A stretch of 13,894 nt of DNA from Gemmatimonadota bacterium (GTDB taxonomy: Bacteria; Gemmatimonadota; Gemmatimonadetes; Longimicrobiales; UBA6960), in NCBI GenBank assembly GCA_019347995.1, contig JAHWKH010000019.1:1-13894 (forward strand), read 5' to 3'. The notes under the pieces were generated by a model, which was given only the letters and a program-made list of their open reading frames with translations, had not been told where the DNA came from and did not search any database. A program made the translations under genes and the position numbers. Shown one piece after another: positions 8,090-13,894 of this stretch. Within the stretch, counting starts at the first letter, position 1. Every line of letters starts with the position of its first letter.

Positions 8090-9154
8090 TCAGAAGTAGA
8101 GGTTCGTCTGGACCTTGAGGGACCAGGCGGAGCCGCCGTCGGACGGCGACCAGACGTCCACGTTGGCGGCCACGCGATTGCGTCCCTCGAAGTGCACGAT
8201 GAGGCCGGGCGTGAGCAGCAGCCCGCCGTCGGCGGCCGTGCCCGTGTCGGGATCGCCCAGGCTCACCCGGCCCACCGGCTCCACGCCTCGCACGCGTCCG
8301 TCCGCGGACCGCTGGAAGCGGTGGGAGAGGATCGCCTGGGCGGCGCGGAAGGTGGGCGCCGTCCCGCCGTGCCGCCAGTTCTCCCCGGTCAGGACGCCCG
8401 CCTGCACGTGCCAGCCGGCGTCGAACCCGCCCCATTCGGCGTCCACCGCGGCGGCGGGGGCGTAGGACACCTCACCGGGGGCGGGCCCGTCGTAGTCGTG
8501 GACCGCCAGGTTGCCGCCCAGCGTGAGGCCGGCGAGGGGGCTCACCTCCAGGCGCGCCGAGGCCGATTTGCCGTCGTTGTCCTCCAGCCGGTTGTCACCG
8601 GCGCCGTTGGTGAACGTGACGCTGTAGCGGGCCCTGCCACCCGCCAACTCGCCCTCGGCGGCCATGCCCACGTCCAGAGAGGAGAGCTCGAGGGCCTCGG
8701 TGAACGCGCTGTACGAGCAGACGCGGCCGAGCCCCCCGCACGGCTCCGCGCCCCGAATGTCCCCGTCACGCTCCACCACCAGCGTCTGGCTGGAGCTGGT
8801 GAGCTCGAAGAGATCGAACGCGCGCTTGAACTGCCCGAACGAGAGCGCGAGCTCGGGTGCGAGGGAGAAGCGCACGAAGGCGTAGCGGGCGGTGGCGCGG
8901 CCGCCGGCGACATCGATCTGGGCGACGCCGTCGATCCATTCGTTGACGCGGGCGCCCACCCAGATCCGGGCCCGGCGGAGCAGGAACTCGGCGCCGGGCT
9001 CCAACGCGCCCTCGCTGGTGGTGTTCATCTGCAGGTGGACGCGCCCGCCCACCTCGACGCGATCCACCGGCGTGCGGGGCTCCACGACCTGGCCGGCGGC
9101 GGGCGCCGCGAGGAAGACCGCCGAGAGCGCCGCCGCCGCGAGCGCGCTCTTCAG
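8090..9154 (-). CDS. OprO/OprP-like phosphate-selective porin family protein (CTG start)
   Basis: A 354-aa outer-membrane beta-barrel of the phosphate-selective porin O and P type (PF07396-like). After a signal peptide (MKSALAAAALSAVFLAAPAA) come alternating amphipathic strands, including EFLLRRARIWVGARVNEWID, ATARYAFVRFSLAPELALS, FGQFKRAFDLFELTSS and RARYSVTFTNGAGDNR. The chain ends in KVQTNLYF, a typical C-terminal aromatic assembly signal. The start is unusual: no ATG, GTG or TTG lies in frame between the upstream stop and the signal peptide. CTG at 9154 overlaps the antiporter stop (CTGA) and has GAGGTG five bases upstream. The next in-frame GTG (near 9085) would remove the signal peptide. 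Two cysteines (139, 146) may form a disulfide in a loop. Anion or phosphate preference is a family inference only. Confidence 0.85.
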   Translation of the reverse strand: MKSALAAAALSAVFLAAPAAGQVVEPRTPVDRVEVGGRVHLQMNTTSEGALEPGAEFLLRRARIWVGARVNEWIDGVAQIDVAGGRATARYAFVRFSLAPELALSFGQFKRAFDLFELTSSSQTLVVERDGDIRGAEPCGGLGRVCSYSAFTEALELSSLDVGMAAEGELAGGRARYSVTFTNGAGDNRLEDNDGKSASARLEVSPLAGLTLGGNLAVHDYDGPAPGEVSYAPAAAVDAEWGGFDAGWHVQAGVLTGENWRHGGTAPTFRAAQAILSHRFQRSADGRVRGVEPVGRVSLGDPDTGTAADGGLLLTPGLIVHFEGRNRVAANVDVWSPSDGGSAWSLKVQTNLYF

Positions 9155-10512
9155 GCTCCCACCTCGGTGCCCTCGACCTCTTCGGGCGAGATGACGCCGG
9201 GCTCCCGCTCCGGGTCGTCCCTCAGGCCGGTCTCGCCGGCGGCGACGAGGCCCCGCTGCAGCAGCACCGGCCCCACCAGCTCGTGGAAGGCGACCATGGC
9301 CACGAAGAGGGCCTTCATCTCCTCGCCCCACGCGGGGAACGCGCGCTCCGCGATCGTCACCATCCCCAGCGTCACGCCGGCCTGCGATACGAAGCCGGTC
9401 CACGCGTGCTTGCGCACCGCCTCCCCGGCGCCGCCCAGGCTGGCCCCGGCCCGCGTTCCGAGCCAGATGGCCGCGGCGCGCACGGCCACCAGCAGGAGCA
9501 CCAGGGGCCAGAGCGACAGGAGGAAGTCCAGGTGGATGCCGGCCCCCGCCAGCGAGAAGAAGAGGGCGTAGAAGGGCAGCGCGTTGGCCTCCACGGCGCG
9601 GACGAACGGCTCGGCCTCCCGCTCGCTCACGTTCTCGACGAAGAGCCCGGTGGCCAGCGACGTGAGCAGGATCTCCAGGTGGAGGACGGCGGCGATGTGC
9701 GTGAGCAGGAACGCCACCCCGAGGATGAACAGGATCTTCTGGGCCTTCCACCGGTGCAGGTACAGCGACACGAGCCATCCCACCAGGCAGCCCAGGGCGA
9801 TGGAGCCGCCGATCTCCCACGCGAGGCGCCTGCCCAGCTCCCAGCCTCCCGCGCCCGACCCCTGGAGCATCGTCTGGGCGGTGGAGACCATGACGGCGAA
9901 CAGGACGATGACGGCCACGTCCTTGAGGACGGTCACGCCCAGGATGGTGGAGGTCACGGGGCCGCGGGAGCGGGTCTCGTTGATGACCGCCACCGCCACC
10001 GAGGGCGAGTTGGCGATGGCCACCGAACCGAAGACCATGGCGATGACCACGGCGTCGGCCAGCGGACGTCCCGTGGTGAGCGGGAAGCTGCCGCGCAGGA
10101 GCAGGATGAGGCCCGCGACGGACACGAAGACCGTCACCATCTCCAGCGACAGGATGGAGCCGATGACCCGGCCCTGGCTGCGGAGCTCCCGGAGCTTGAG
10201 CTCGGCGCCGGCCGAGAACGCGATGAGGGCGATGGCCACGTCGTCGATGAGGCCCAGCGCTTCGAGCTCACCGGTCGTGATGAGCCCCATCCCCGAGGGC
10301 CCGAAGAGCAGGCCGCCCAGGAGGTAGCCGGTGATCCGGGGCAGCCCGAGGTCGGCGGCGAGGGCCCCCGCCAGGTACGCGCCGATGAGCAGGAAGCCCA
10401 GCAGCAGGGGCGTGGGGGCGTCGGGCGAGAACGGGCCCACCACGCCCGGCGCCCGCAGGACGCGTGCGAGGGCCACCAGGACCGTGATGCTGATGAGCCT
10501 TCGGATGAACAC
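9151..10512 (-). CDS. CPA2-family cation:proton antiporter (Kef/NhaS-like)
   Basis: A 453-aa polytopic inner-membrane exchanger of the Na_H_Exchanger fold (PF00999-like), CPA2 branch, with about 11-13 hydrophobic segments. Diagnostic stretches are DLGLPRITGYLLGGLLFGPS (54-73), the crossover region VAIANSPSVAVAVINE, and ILGVTVLKDVAVIVLFAV, where Lys197-Asp198 is at the ion-binding position (many family members have ND or DD or QD). A basic-residue helix VAVRAAAIWLGTR follows. It ends with a short acidic tail and has no TrkA/RCK domain, so regulation by nucleotide is not encoded in this chain. It exchanges H+ for Na+ or K+; the ion is not assignable from sequence. The GTG at 10512 lies three bases after the DUF190 stop with a CAGGGG site upstream. 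The stop overlaps the porin CTG. Confidence 0.9.
   Translation of the reverse strand: MFIRRLISITVLVALARVLRAPGVVGPFSPDAPTPLLLGFLLIGAYLAGALAADLGLPRITGYLLGGLLFGPSGMGLITTGELEALGLIDDVAIALIAFSAGAELKLRELRSQGRVIGSILSLEMVTVFVSVAGLILLLRGSFPLTTGRPLADAVVIAMVFGSVAIANSPSVAVAVINETRSRGPVTSTILGVTVLKDVAVIVLFAVMVSTAQTMLQGSGAGGWELGRRLAWEIGGSIALGCLVGWLVSLYLHRWKAQKILFILGVAFLLTHIAAVLHLEILLTSLATGLFVENVSEREAEPFVRAVEANALPFYALFFSLAGAGIHLDFLLSLWPLVLLLVAVRAAAIWLGTRAGASLGGAGEAVRKHAWTGFVSQAGVTLGMVTIAERAFPAWGEEMKALFVAMVAFHELVGPVLLQRGLVAAGETGLRDDPEREPGVISPEEVEGTEVGA
9155..9165 (-). promoter_or_regulatory. Ribosome binding site supporting the CTG start of the porin
   Basis: GAGGTG followed by GGAGC lies immediately before the CTG at 9154, inside the last codons of the antiporter gene. 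Spacing of the GAGGTG core to CTG is five bases, within the normal range. With the CTGA overlap this argues for coupled initiation at CTG. Confidence 0.55.
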
Positions 10513-10515
10513 GGG

Positions 10516-10902
10516 CTACCCCTGCTCGTGCTCGTCGCCCGGGTCCGCCGGGCGATACAGGATCACATGGGCCCGCTCCAGGGTGATCAAGCCGCCGCCG
10601 ATCATCCGGTCCAGCTCGGGCCGGACCTCCTCGATCTTGCTCCCGGCCTCGACGACTTCGATGACGATGGGCAGGTCCATCGAGAGTCGCAGGATCCGAT
10701 CCGTGTGCACCTCGGCGCTCGCCCCGAAACCGGCGATGCCCCGCAGCACCGTCGCCCCCGCGAAGCCCCGCTCGCGAAACATGGCGAGCAGCGCCTCGTA
10801 CAGCGGCTTCCCCTTGTGCGGACCCTCGGCGCACCTGTCGCTCTCGCCGATGAAGATCCGCATGAGCGTCCGCTCTCCCTCGAAGCCTCGTGTCGTGCTC
10901 AT
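10516..10902 (-). CDS. DUF190 (PII-like) protein
   Basis: A 128-aa DUF190 protein (PF02641). It shows the family core MRIFIGESDRC, HKGKPLYEALLAMFRERGFA, GATVLRGIAGFG, LSMDLPIVIEVVEAGSKIEE and a short strand near HVILYRP. DUF190 proteins have a PII-like ferredoxin fold, usually form trimers and often stand beside crcB, but their exact role is unknown. The outer ATG at 10902 overlaps the crcB stop as ATGA; a second in-frame ATG at 10863 (residue 14) has a better GAGGGAGAG site and would give 115 aa, closer to the usual size. Both are possible. It lies between the channel and the antiporter, so it may regulate either of them. Confidence 0.9.
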   Translation of the reverse strand: MSTTRGFEGERTLMRIFIGESDRCAEGPHKGKPLYEALLAMFRERGFAGATVLRGIAGFGASAEVHTDRILRLSMDLPIVIEVVEAGSKIEEVRPELDRMIGGGLITLERAHVILYRPADPGDEHEQG

Positions 10903-11282
10903 GGCCTCGCCTGTAGGACGTATGCGGACGTCGACATTCCGACCCAGACCGCCGCGATTCCGAGGAGCACGCTGGCGAAGGTGTATCCAGCCGCGCGACC
11001 CCAGGCCCCGCCCTCGATCAGCGCCACGGTCTCGTAGCTGAACGTGCTGAAGGTGGTGAAGGCCCCGAGGACACCGATGGCCACCAGCGCGCGCACCTCC
11101 GGCGCGAGGCGCACCGCCTCGAGGTACCGCACCGCGAACCCGATCAGCAGGCACCCCAGCACGTTCACGACCAGCGTTCCCCACGGGAAAGCGAATCCCG
11201 CGCGGTCCTGGACCCAACCTCCCAACCCGTACCGGGCGACGGCCCCTGCCGCCCCGCCGAGCGCGATGTAGAGCAGTATCAT
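10899..11282 (-). CDS. crcB: Fluoride channel CrcB/FluC
   Basis: A 127-aa four-helix inner-membrane protein of the CrcB (Fluc) family, which exports fluoride passively as a dual-topology dimer. Visible landmarks are GGAAGAVARYGLGGW near the N terminus, the pore segment FPWGTLVVNVLGCLLIGF, and GVLGAFTTFSTFSYETVALI, whose Phe/Thr/Ser run forms the fluoride path and the 'F-box'. Length is normal for a single-gene homodimer; no second paralogue lies next to it. The ATG at 11282 has GGAG five bases upstream. It is the first gene of the packed block that continues into DUF190 and the antiporter. No convincing fluoride riboswitch was found in the 73-base gap before it. Family assignment is very secure. 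Confidence 0.95.
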   Translation of the reverse strand: MILLYIALGGAAGAVARYGLGGWVQDRAGFAFPWGTLVVNVLGCLLIGFAVRYLEAVRLAPEVRALVAIGVLGAFTTFSTFSYETVALIEGGAWGRAAGYTFASVLLGIAAVWVGMSTSAYVLQARP

Positions 11283-11355
11283 GGACTCTCCAGGATGGCG
11301 CCTCCCGCCCGGCGGCCATGCCGGTGGGACGCGAAGAGGCCCGCGGGGCCGAGGA

Positions 11356-12264
11356 TCAGACCGTCGCCTCCGCCCGCGCCTCGATCTCCTCGGCCTCGCG
11401 CTCGTCCAGGAAGTCCTGGATCGTTTGCGACGCCTCGGCCGGGGCATCCTCGGGGAAGAAGTGCTTCGCGTCGAGGCGCCGAGTCGTCACGCGACGGAAA
11501 TCCTCCCGCCAGCGGTCCATGAAGCGGGGTGGGAAGGCCAGGTCGTGCGCCCCCCACGCGAGGAGGAGCGGCACGTCCCTGAGCAGCCGGGGCACCGCGT
11601 AGGCGAGCTCCTCCAGCCAGAACGACGCGCCGCTCACCTGCCGCGTGAGGGCCGCCACCGGCTCGCGGCTGTCCGGCGTGGGGAACGGCTCCCGATAGTG
11701 GTCCATGACCTCGGGCGCCAGGTCGTGCTTGCACCCCCACGGGATCACGCGCTCCACGAACGCGTTCCGCTTGAGGATCATGCCCTGCCCGGGCTCGCTG
11801 GCGGTGACGTACGCGAACGCCTTCATGTGCCAGGTGTCGACGGGCCAGTACCACGTGTTGCCCATGACCAGCGAGCGCACCCGCGCCTTCTCGTCCAGGG
11901 CGGTCCGCAGGCCGATGGGCCCGCCCCAGTCGTGGCCCACGATGGTGAGGCCCTTCAGGTCGAGGAAGCGCACCAGCTCCAGGACCACGTCGGCGTGCTC
12001 CTGGGGCGCGTACCCGTAGCCCTCGGGATGCTCCGAGAGTCCGAAGCCCGGGTAGTCGAGGGCGATGCAGCGGAATCGCTTCCGCAGGCGGATGATCATC
12101 CCCCTGTAGAGGAAGCTCCACGTAGGGTTGCCGTGGAGCAGGAGGATGGGCGCGCCCTCCCCCTCGTCCACGTAGTGCACCCGCCCGCCCTTCTCGCTGT
12201 CGAGCCAGCGCGAGCGGAACGGAAAGAGGTCCGGGTCGGGAGTGAAGGGTGGGGTGTGGGGCAC
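11356..12264 (-). CDS. Haloalkane-dehalogenase-like alpha/beta hydrolase
   Basis: A 302-aa alpha/beta hydrolase closest to haloalkane dehalogenases, which convert halogenated alkanes to alcohol, halide and a proton. Landmarks: LLLHGNPTWSFLYRGM with Asn46, LDYPGFGLSEHPEGYGY, the nucleophile elbow VGHDWGGPIGL (Asp112, with Trp113 beside it), LLAWGAHDLAF (catalytic acid Asp241 after strand 7), and DAKHFFPEDAP (His268). Asn46 and Trp113 are the usual halide-stabilising pair. An acid after strand 7 fits subfamilies HLD-I/III rather than II. The GTG at 12264 is preferred because AGGAG lies seven bases upstream and the protein then begins close to the usual TPPFTPDPDLFPF N terminus. An ATG at 12324 would add 20 residues of low-complexity sequence. 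Some relatives are general esterases, so activity is not certain. The stop is followed by 73 bases before crcB. Confidence 0.85.
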   Translation of the reverse strand: MPHTPPFTPDPDLFPFRSRWLDSEKGGRVHYVDEGEGAPILLLHGNPTWSFLYRGMIIRLRKRFRCIALDYPGFGLSEHPEGYGYAPQEHADVVLELVRFLDLKGLTIVGHDWGGPIGLRTALDEKARVRSLVMGNTWYWPVDTWHMKAFAYVTASEPGQGMILKRNAFVERVIPWGCKHDLAPEVMDHYREPFPTPDSREPVAALTRQVSGASFWLEELAYAVPRLLRDVPLLLAWGAHDLAFPPRFMDRWREDFRRVTTRRLDAKHFFPEDAPAEASQTIQDFLDEREAEEIEARAEATV

Positions 12265-12271
12265 GCCCGGG

Positions 12272-12276
12272 CTCCT
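12272..12276 (-). promoter_or_regulatory. Ribosome binding site of the dehalogenase-like gene
   Basis: AGGAG on the minus strand, seven bases before the GTG at 12264. It decides the start against the ATG at 12324, whose nearest AGAGG is about eleven bases away. Confidence 0.6.
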
Positions 12277-12302
12277 GCGTGGGGTCGAGAGCGCTGTGGC
12301 CG

Positions 12303-12316
12303 AGGGTCTAGACCCT
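12303..12316. promoter_or_regulatory. Perfect 14-bp palindrome in the leader of the dehalogenase-like gene
   Basis: AGGGTCTAGACCCT is its own reverse complement. It ends about 39 bases before the GTG start. A second TCTAG (12317-12321) follows the TCTAG inside the palindrome at exactly ten bases, one helical turn. CTAG is generally rare in bacterial DNA, so two copies this close are notable. A dimeric regulator site is plausible; no protein can be assigned. Confidence 0.4.
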
Positions 12317-12438
12317 TCTAGCATGCACGATCGGGACCTCTGCCGGTACTCCCCTCGCGCCTGGAGGCCGGCCACGGACCTACCGGTGGTGCTGAAGTCC
12401 TCGACGCGCCGCTGCGCTCGCCCGGGCGTGCTCCGCTC

Positions 12439-12855
12439 TCAGACCGCCGCGCTCTCCTCCGTCGGCCTGACCCCGGCGACCGTCTTCTCCCGCACCGCCA
12501 TCACTCCGGCGATGAACCACGCGCCGCCCGCCAGGGCCGCGTCCTTGAGGAGGTTGGTCATGGACATCTGCATGGCGGCCTGATCGGCCGCGCCCATGAC
12601 GCCGGGGACGTGGATGGTCAGCACGAAGATCAGCAGCATCACGCCCAGCAGGGCGGAAGCCAGGGATGCCATCTTCCCGGTCATGATGGCCACGGACGCG
12701 GCGATGAACGCGATCCCGGTGAGGTAGACCCAGAGGACGCCTCCGGGGATGGGCACCATGCCGGCCATGGCGGGGCCGTTTATGAAGTGCAGCAGGCCGA
12801 AGACCATGAAGGGGAGCGCGTAGAGATACCGACCGATCGTTCCTAGCGTGCTCAT
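12439..12855 (-). CDS. DoxX-like small membrane protein
   Basis: A 138-aa integral membrane protein with four hydrophobic helices (about 7-30, 38-58, 65-85, 103-121) in the pattern of the DoxX family: GRYLYALPFMVFGLLHFING at the N terminus, then WVYLTGIAFIAASVAIMTGK, ALLGVMLLIFVLTIHVP, and DAALAGGAWFIAGVM. DoxX relatives are linked to quinone or thiol redox partners in some species, but most remain without a defined role. The ATG at 12855 has GAGGAG seven bases upstream, which fixes the start. It follows the aconitase-like gene by 73 bases. The 174-base gap after it (12265-12438) holds the leader of the dehalogenase-like gene; I saw no strong terminator there. Confidence 0.82.
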   Translation of the reverse strand: MSTLGTIGRYLYALPFMVFGLLHFINGPAMAGMVPIPGGVLWVYLTGIAFIAASVAIMTGKMASLASALLGVMLLIFVLTIHVPGVMGAADQAAMQMSMTNLLKDAALAGGAWFIAGVMAVREKTVAGVRPTEESAAV

Positions 12856-12862
12856 GTCTTGG

Positions 12863-12868
12863 CTCCTC
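12863..12868 (-). promoter_or_regulatory. Ribosome binding site of the DoxX-like gene
   Basis: GAGGAG on the minus strand, seven bases before the ATG at 12855; a near-consensus Shine-Dalgarno. Confidence 0.65.
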
Positions 12869-12903
12869 GCAGGAGGGAGAGACCTTCACGCTTGAAACAA
12901 TAC

Positions 12904-12917
12904 CGGGGTCACCCCCG
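12904..12917 (-). terminator. Possible weak terminator hairpin after the aconitase-like gene
   Basis: On the minus strand CGGGG-GTGA-CCCCG forms a 5-bp all-GC stem with a GNRA-type tetraloop, beginning 12 bases past the stop codon. It is followed by GTATTGTTT, only moderately T-rich. It could attenuate transcription into the DoxX-like gene or protect the 3' end of the message. Confidence 0.35.
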
Positions 12918-12928
12918 AGGGTTTCCCG

Positions 12929-13894
12929 CTACACCTCCACCGGCTCCCGCGGCGGCGTCCGGGCCTCCACCGGCTCGGGTCTCTCGCCGGGACGCCAGCG
13001 CGTCACGTAGCCCGCCACGGCGCTCGCGGCCACCGAGTACGGCGACACCAGGTAGAGCTGCCCCGGCCCGGAGCGTCCGGGGAAGTTCCGGTTCTGGCTC
13101 GACACGCTCACCTCGTCGGGCGAATACGTCGCCCCGGGGCCGGCGTTGATGCACGCGCCGCAACCGGGCTCGATGAACGCCGCTCCGATCTTCTCGAAGA
13201 GGTCGAGGTAGCCCTTCTCGCGGCAGTACTCGCGCACGTCGATGGACCCGCACTGGATGAAGCACTGGACGTCGCGGTGTACGCTCAGGCCCCACCCGTC
13301 GTACGCCTCCCGGAAGACGCGGGCGTACATGTCCATGTCCTCCTTCTTGCCCGCCGTGCACGATCCGGCGTAGGCGATGTCGATGCGGATCCTGTCCTCC
13401 TCGATCTCGTCGAGGAAGACGCCGTTGCCGGGATCGCCGGGCAGCGCCGCCATGGGGCGGATGGCCGAAGCGTCGATCTCGATCACCTTCACGTACTCGG
13501 CGCCCTCGTCCGACTGCATGTCCTCCACCAGGGCCTCGGCGCGGGCGCGGTCCATGCCGCGCTCGCCCACCAGATACTCCACCGTCTTCGCGTCGGCCGC
13601 CACGATGCCCGTGAAGGCGCCCACCTCGGCAGCCATGTTCGTCATGGTCGCCCGCTCGTCCACGCTGAGCGCCTCCACCGCGGGACCCGCGTACTCGATG
13701 ATCTGGCCGATGGCGTGACCGTCGCGGATGTAGGGGTGGCGCAGGATCTCCAGCATGTAGTCCTTGGCCGTCACGTCGGGACCGGGCTCGCCGCTCACCA
13801 CCACCTTGAACGAGGGCGGGACCTTGGCGCGCACGTCCTTGGTGATCCACGAGTTGAAGATGGCCGTGGTGCCCACGCCGAAGGCGACGCAGCC
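12929..13894 (-). CDS. Aconitase/LeuC-family hydro-lyase, large subunit-like (5' truncated by window)
   Basis: The C-terminal 321 residues of a [4Fe-4S] hydro-lyase of the aconitase/3-isopropylmalate dehydratase large-subunit family; the reading frame is open to base 13894 and begins GCVAFGVGTTAIFNSW. Cluster ligands are present: the Cys of YAGSCTAGKKEDM (codon 13360-13358) and the two of EPGCGACINAGPG. The late substrate-loop motif SSQNRNFPGRSGPG and SPYSVAASAVAGYVT also match. The first ligand motif departs from the usual SCTNGR or SCTNSS: Asn is replaced by Ala and Arg by Lys, so the substrate may not be isopropylmalate or citrate. No C-terminal swivel domain is attached and no small subunit follows; it may be encoded upstream, outside the window. 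The stop is TAG at 12929. Confidence 0.88.
   Translation of the reverse strand, partial: GCVAFGVGTTAIFNSWITKDVRAKVPPSFKVVVSGEPGPDVTAKDYMLEILRHPYIRDGHAIGQIIEYAGPAVEALSVDERATMTNMAAEVGAFTGIVAADAKTVEYLVGERGMDRARAEALVEDMQSDEGAEYVKVIEIDASAIRPMAALPGDPGNGVFLDEIEEDRIRIDIAYAGSCTAGKKEDMDMYARVFREAYDGWGLSVHRDVQCFIQCGSIDVREYCREKGYLDLFEKIGAAFIEPGCGACINAGPGATYSPDEVSVSSQNRNFPGRSGPGQLYLVSPYSVAASAVAGYVTRWRPGERPEPVEARTPPREPVEV

Noticed and set aside
9283..11037. Plus-strand open frame (584 codons) opposite the antiporter, DUF190 and crcB
   Set aside because: It spans three well-supported minus-strand genes and its translation is a low-complexity mix of Glu, Asp, His, Arg and Gln, typical of a shadow frame.
11338..11350. 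Hairpin GGCCC-GCG-GGGCC between the hydrolase and crcB as a terminator
   Set aside because: The stem is only five base pairs and no T-tract follows on the minus strand, so I do not separate the two genes on this evidence.
11283..11355. Fluoride riboswitch before crcB
   Set aside because: A fragment resembling GCCATCC and a TGGAG occur, but I could not assemble the conserved pseudoknot and the late CUGAUG-CUCCU-like segment. A covariance search with RF01734 would be decisive; a significant hit would reverse this.
11356..12264. Fluoroacetate dehalogenase
   Set aside because: That family typically has an HGFP oxyanion motif and an HDRGG nucleophile motif. This protein has HGNP and HDWGG, as in haloalkane dehalogenases.
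12380..12889. Minus-strand frame of 169 codons overlapping the DoxX-like gene
   Set aside because: It is another frame of the same stretch, with Arg/His/Gly-rich translation; the DoxX frame has a proper ribosome binding site and four hydrophobic helices.

Overview
The window is GC-rich bacterial DNA with eleven protein genes, all read from the minus strand, so transcription runs from base 13894 toward base 1. I see no rRNA, tRNA, insertion sequence, CRISPR array or phage gene. A PadR regulator coupled to a MacB/FtsX-type duplicated permease with an N-terminal 'prefix' region (the ADOP type), a DUF5715-like lipoprotein, an exported cyanophycinase-like peptidase and a methanogen-output-domain protein paired with a PAS/GAF kinase together suggest Gemmatimonadota, or less likely Acidobacteriota. 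This is inferred from gene content only.

Layout in the direction of transcription: (1) 13894-12929, the 3' part of an aconitase/LeuC-family hydro-lyase, cut by the window edge. (2) 12855-12439, a small DoxX-like membrane protein. (3) 12264-11356, a haloalkane-dehalogenase-like alpha/beta hydrolase with a perfect 14-bp palindrome in its leader. (4) 11282-7212, a tightly packed block: fluoride channel CrcB (FluC), a DUF190 protein, a CPA2 monovalent cation:proton antiporter, an OprO/OprP-like outer-membrane porin that appears to start at CTG, and an exported S51 (cyanophycinase-like) peptidase. (5) 7138-6299, a lipoprotein with an M15/VanY-like metal site, 73 bases further on. (6) 6098-3412, a methanogen-output-domain protein coupled to a soluble PAS-PAS-GAF-HisKA-HATPase histidine kinase, with no response regulator in view. 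(7) 3233-100, a PadR repressor coupled to the ADOP permease, behind a well-formed promoter with an AT-rich palindrome. No gap between genes exceeds about 200 bases.

How they may work together: block 4 puts envelope ion handling in one transcript (outer-membrane porin, inner-membrane H+-coupled exchanger, fluoride channel and a PII-like DUF190 protein). The dehalogenase just upstream makes halide and protons, so a halide/acid-handling role is possible but only inferred. PadR-ADOP and the MetOD1-kinase pair are self-contained regulatory units. Stop/start overlaps (GTGA twice, ATGA once, CTGA once) indicate translational coupling at four of the gene junctions.
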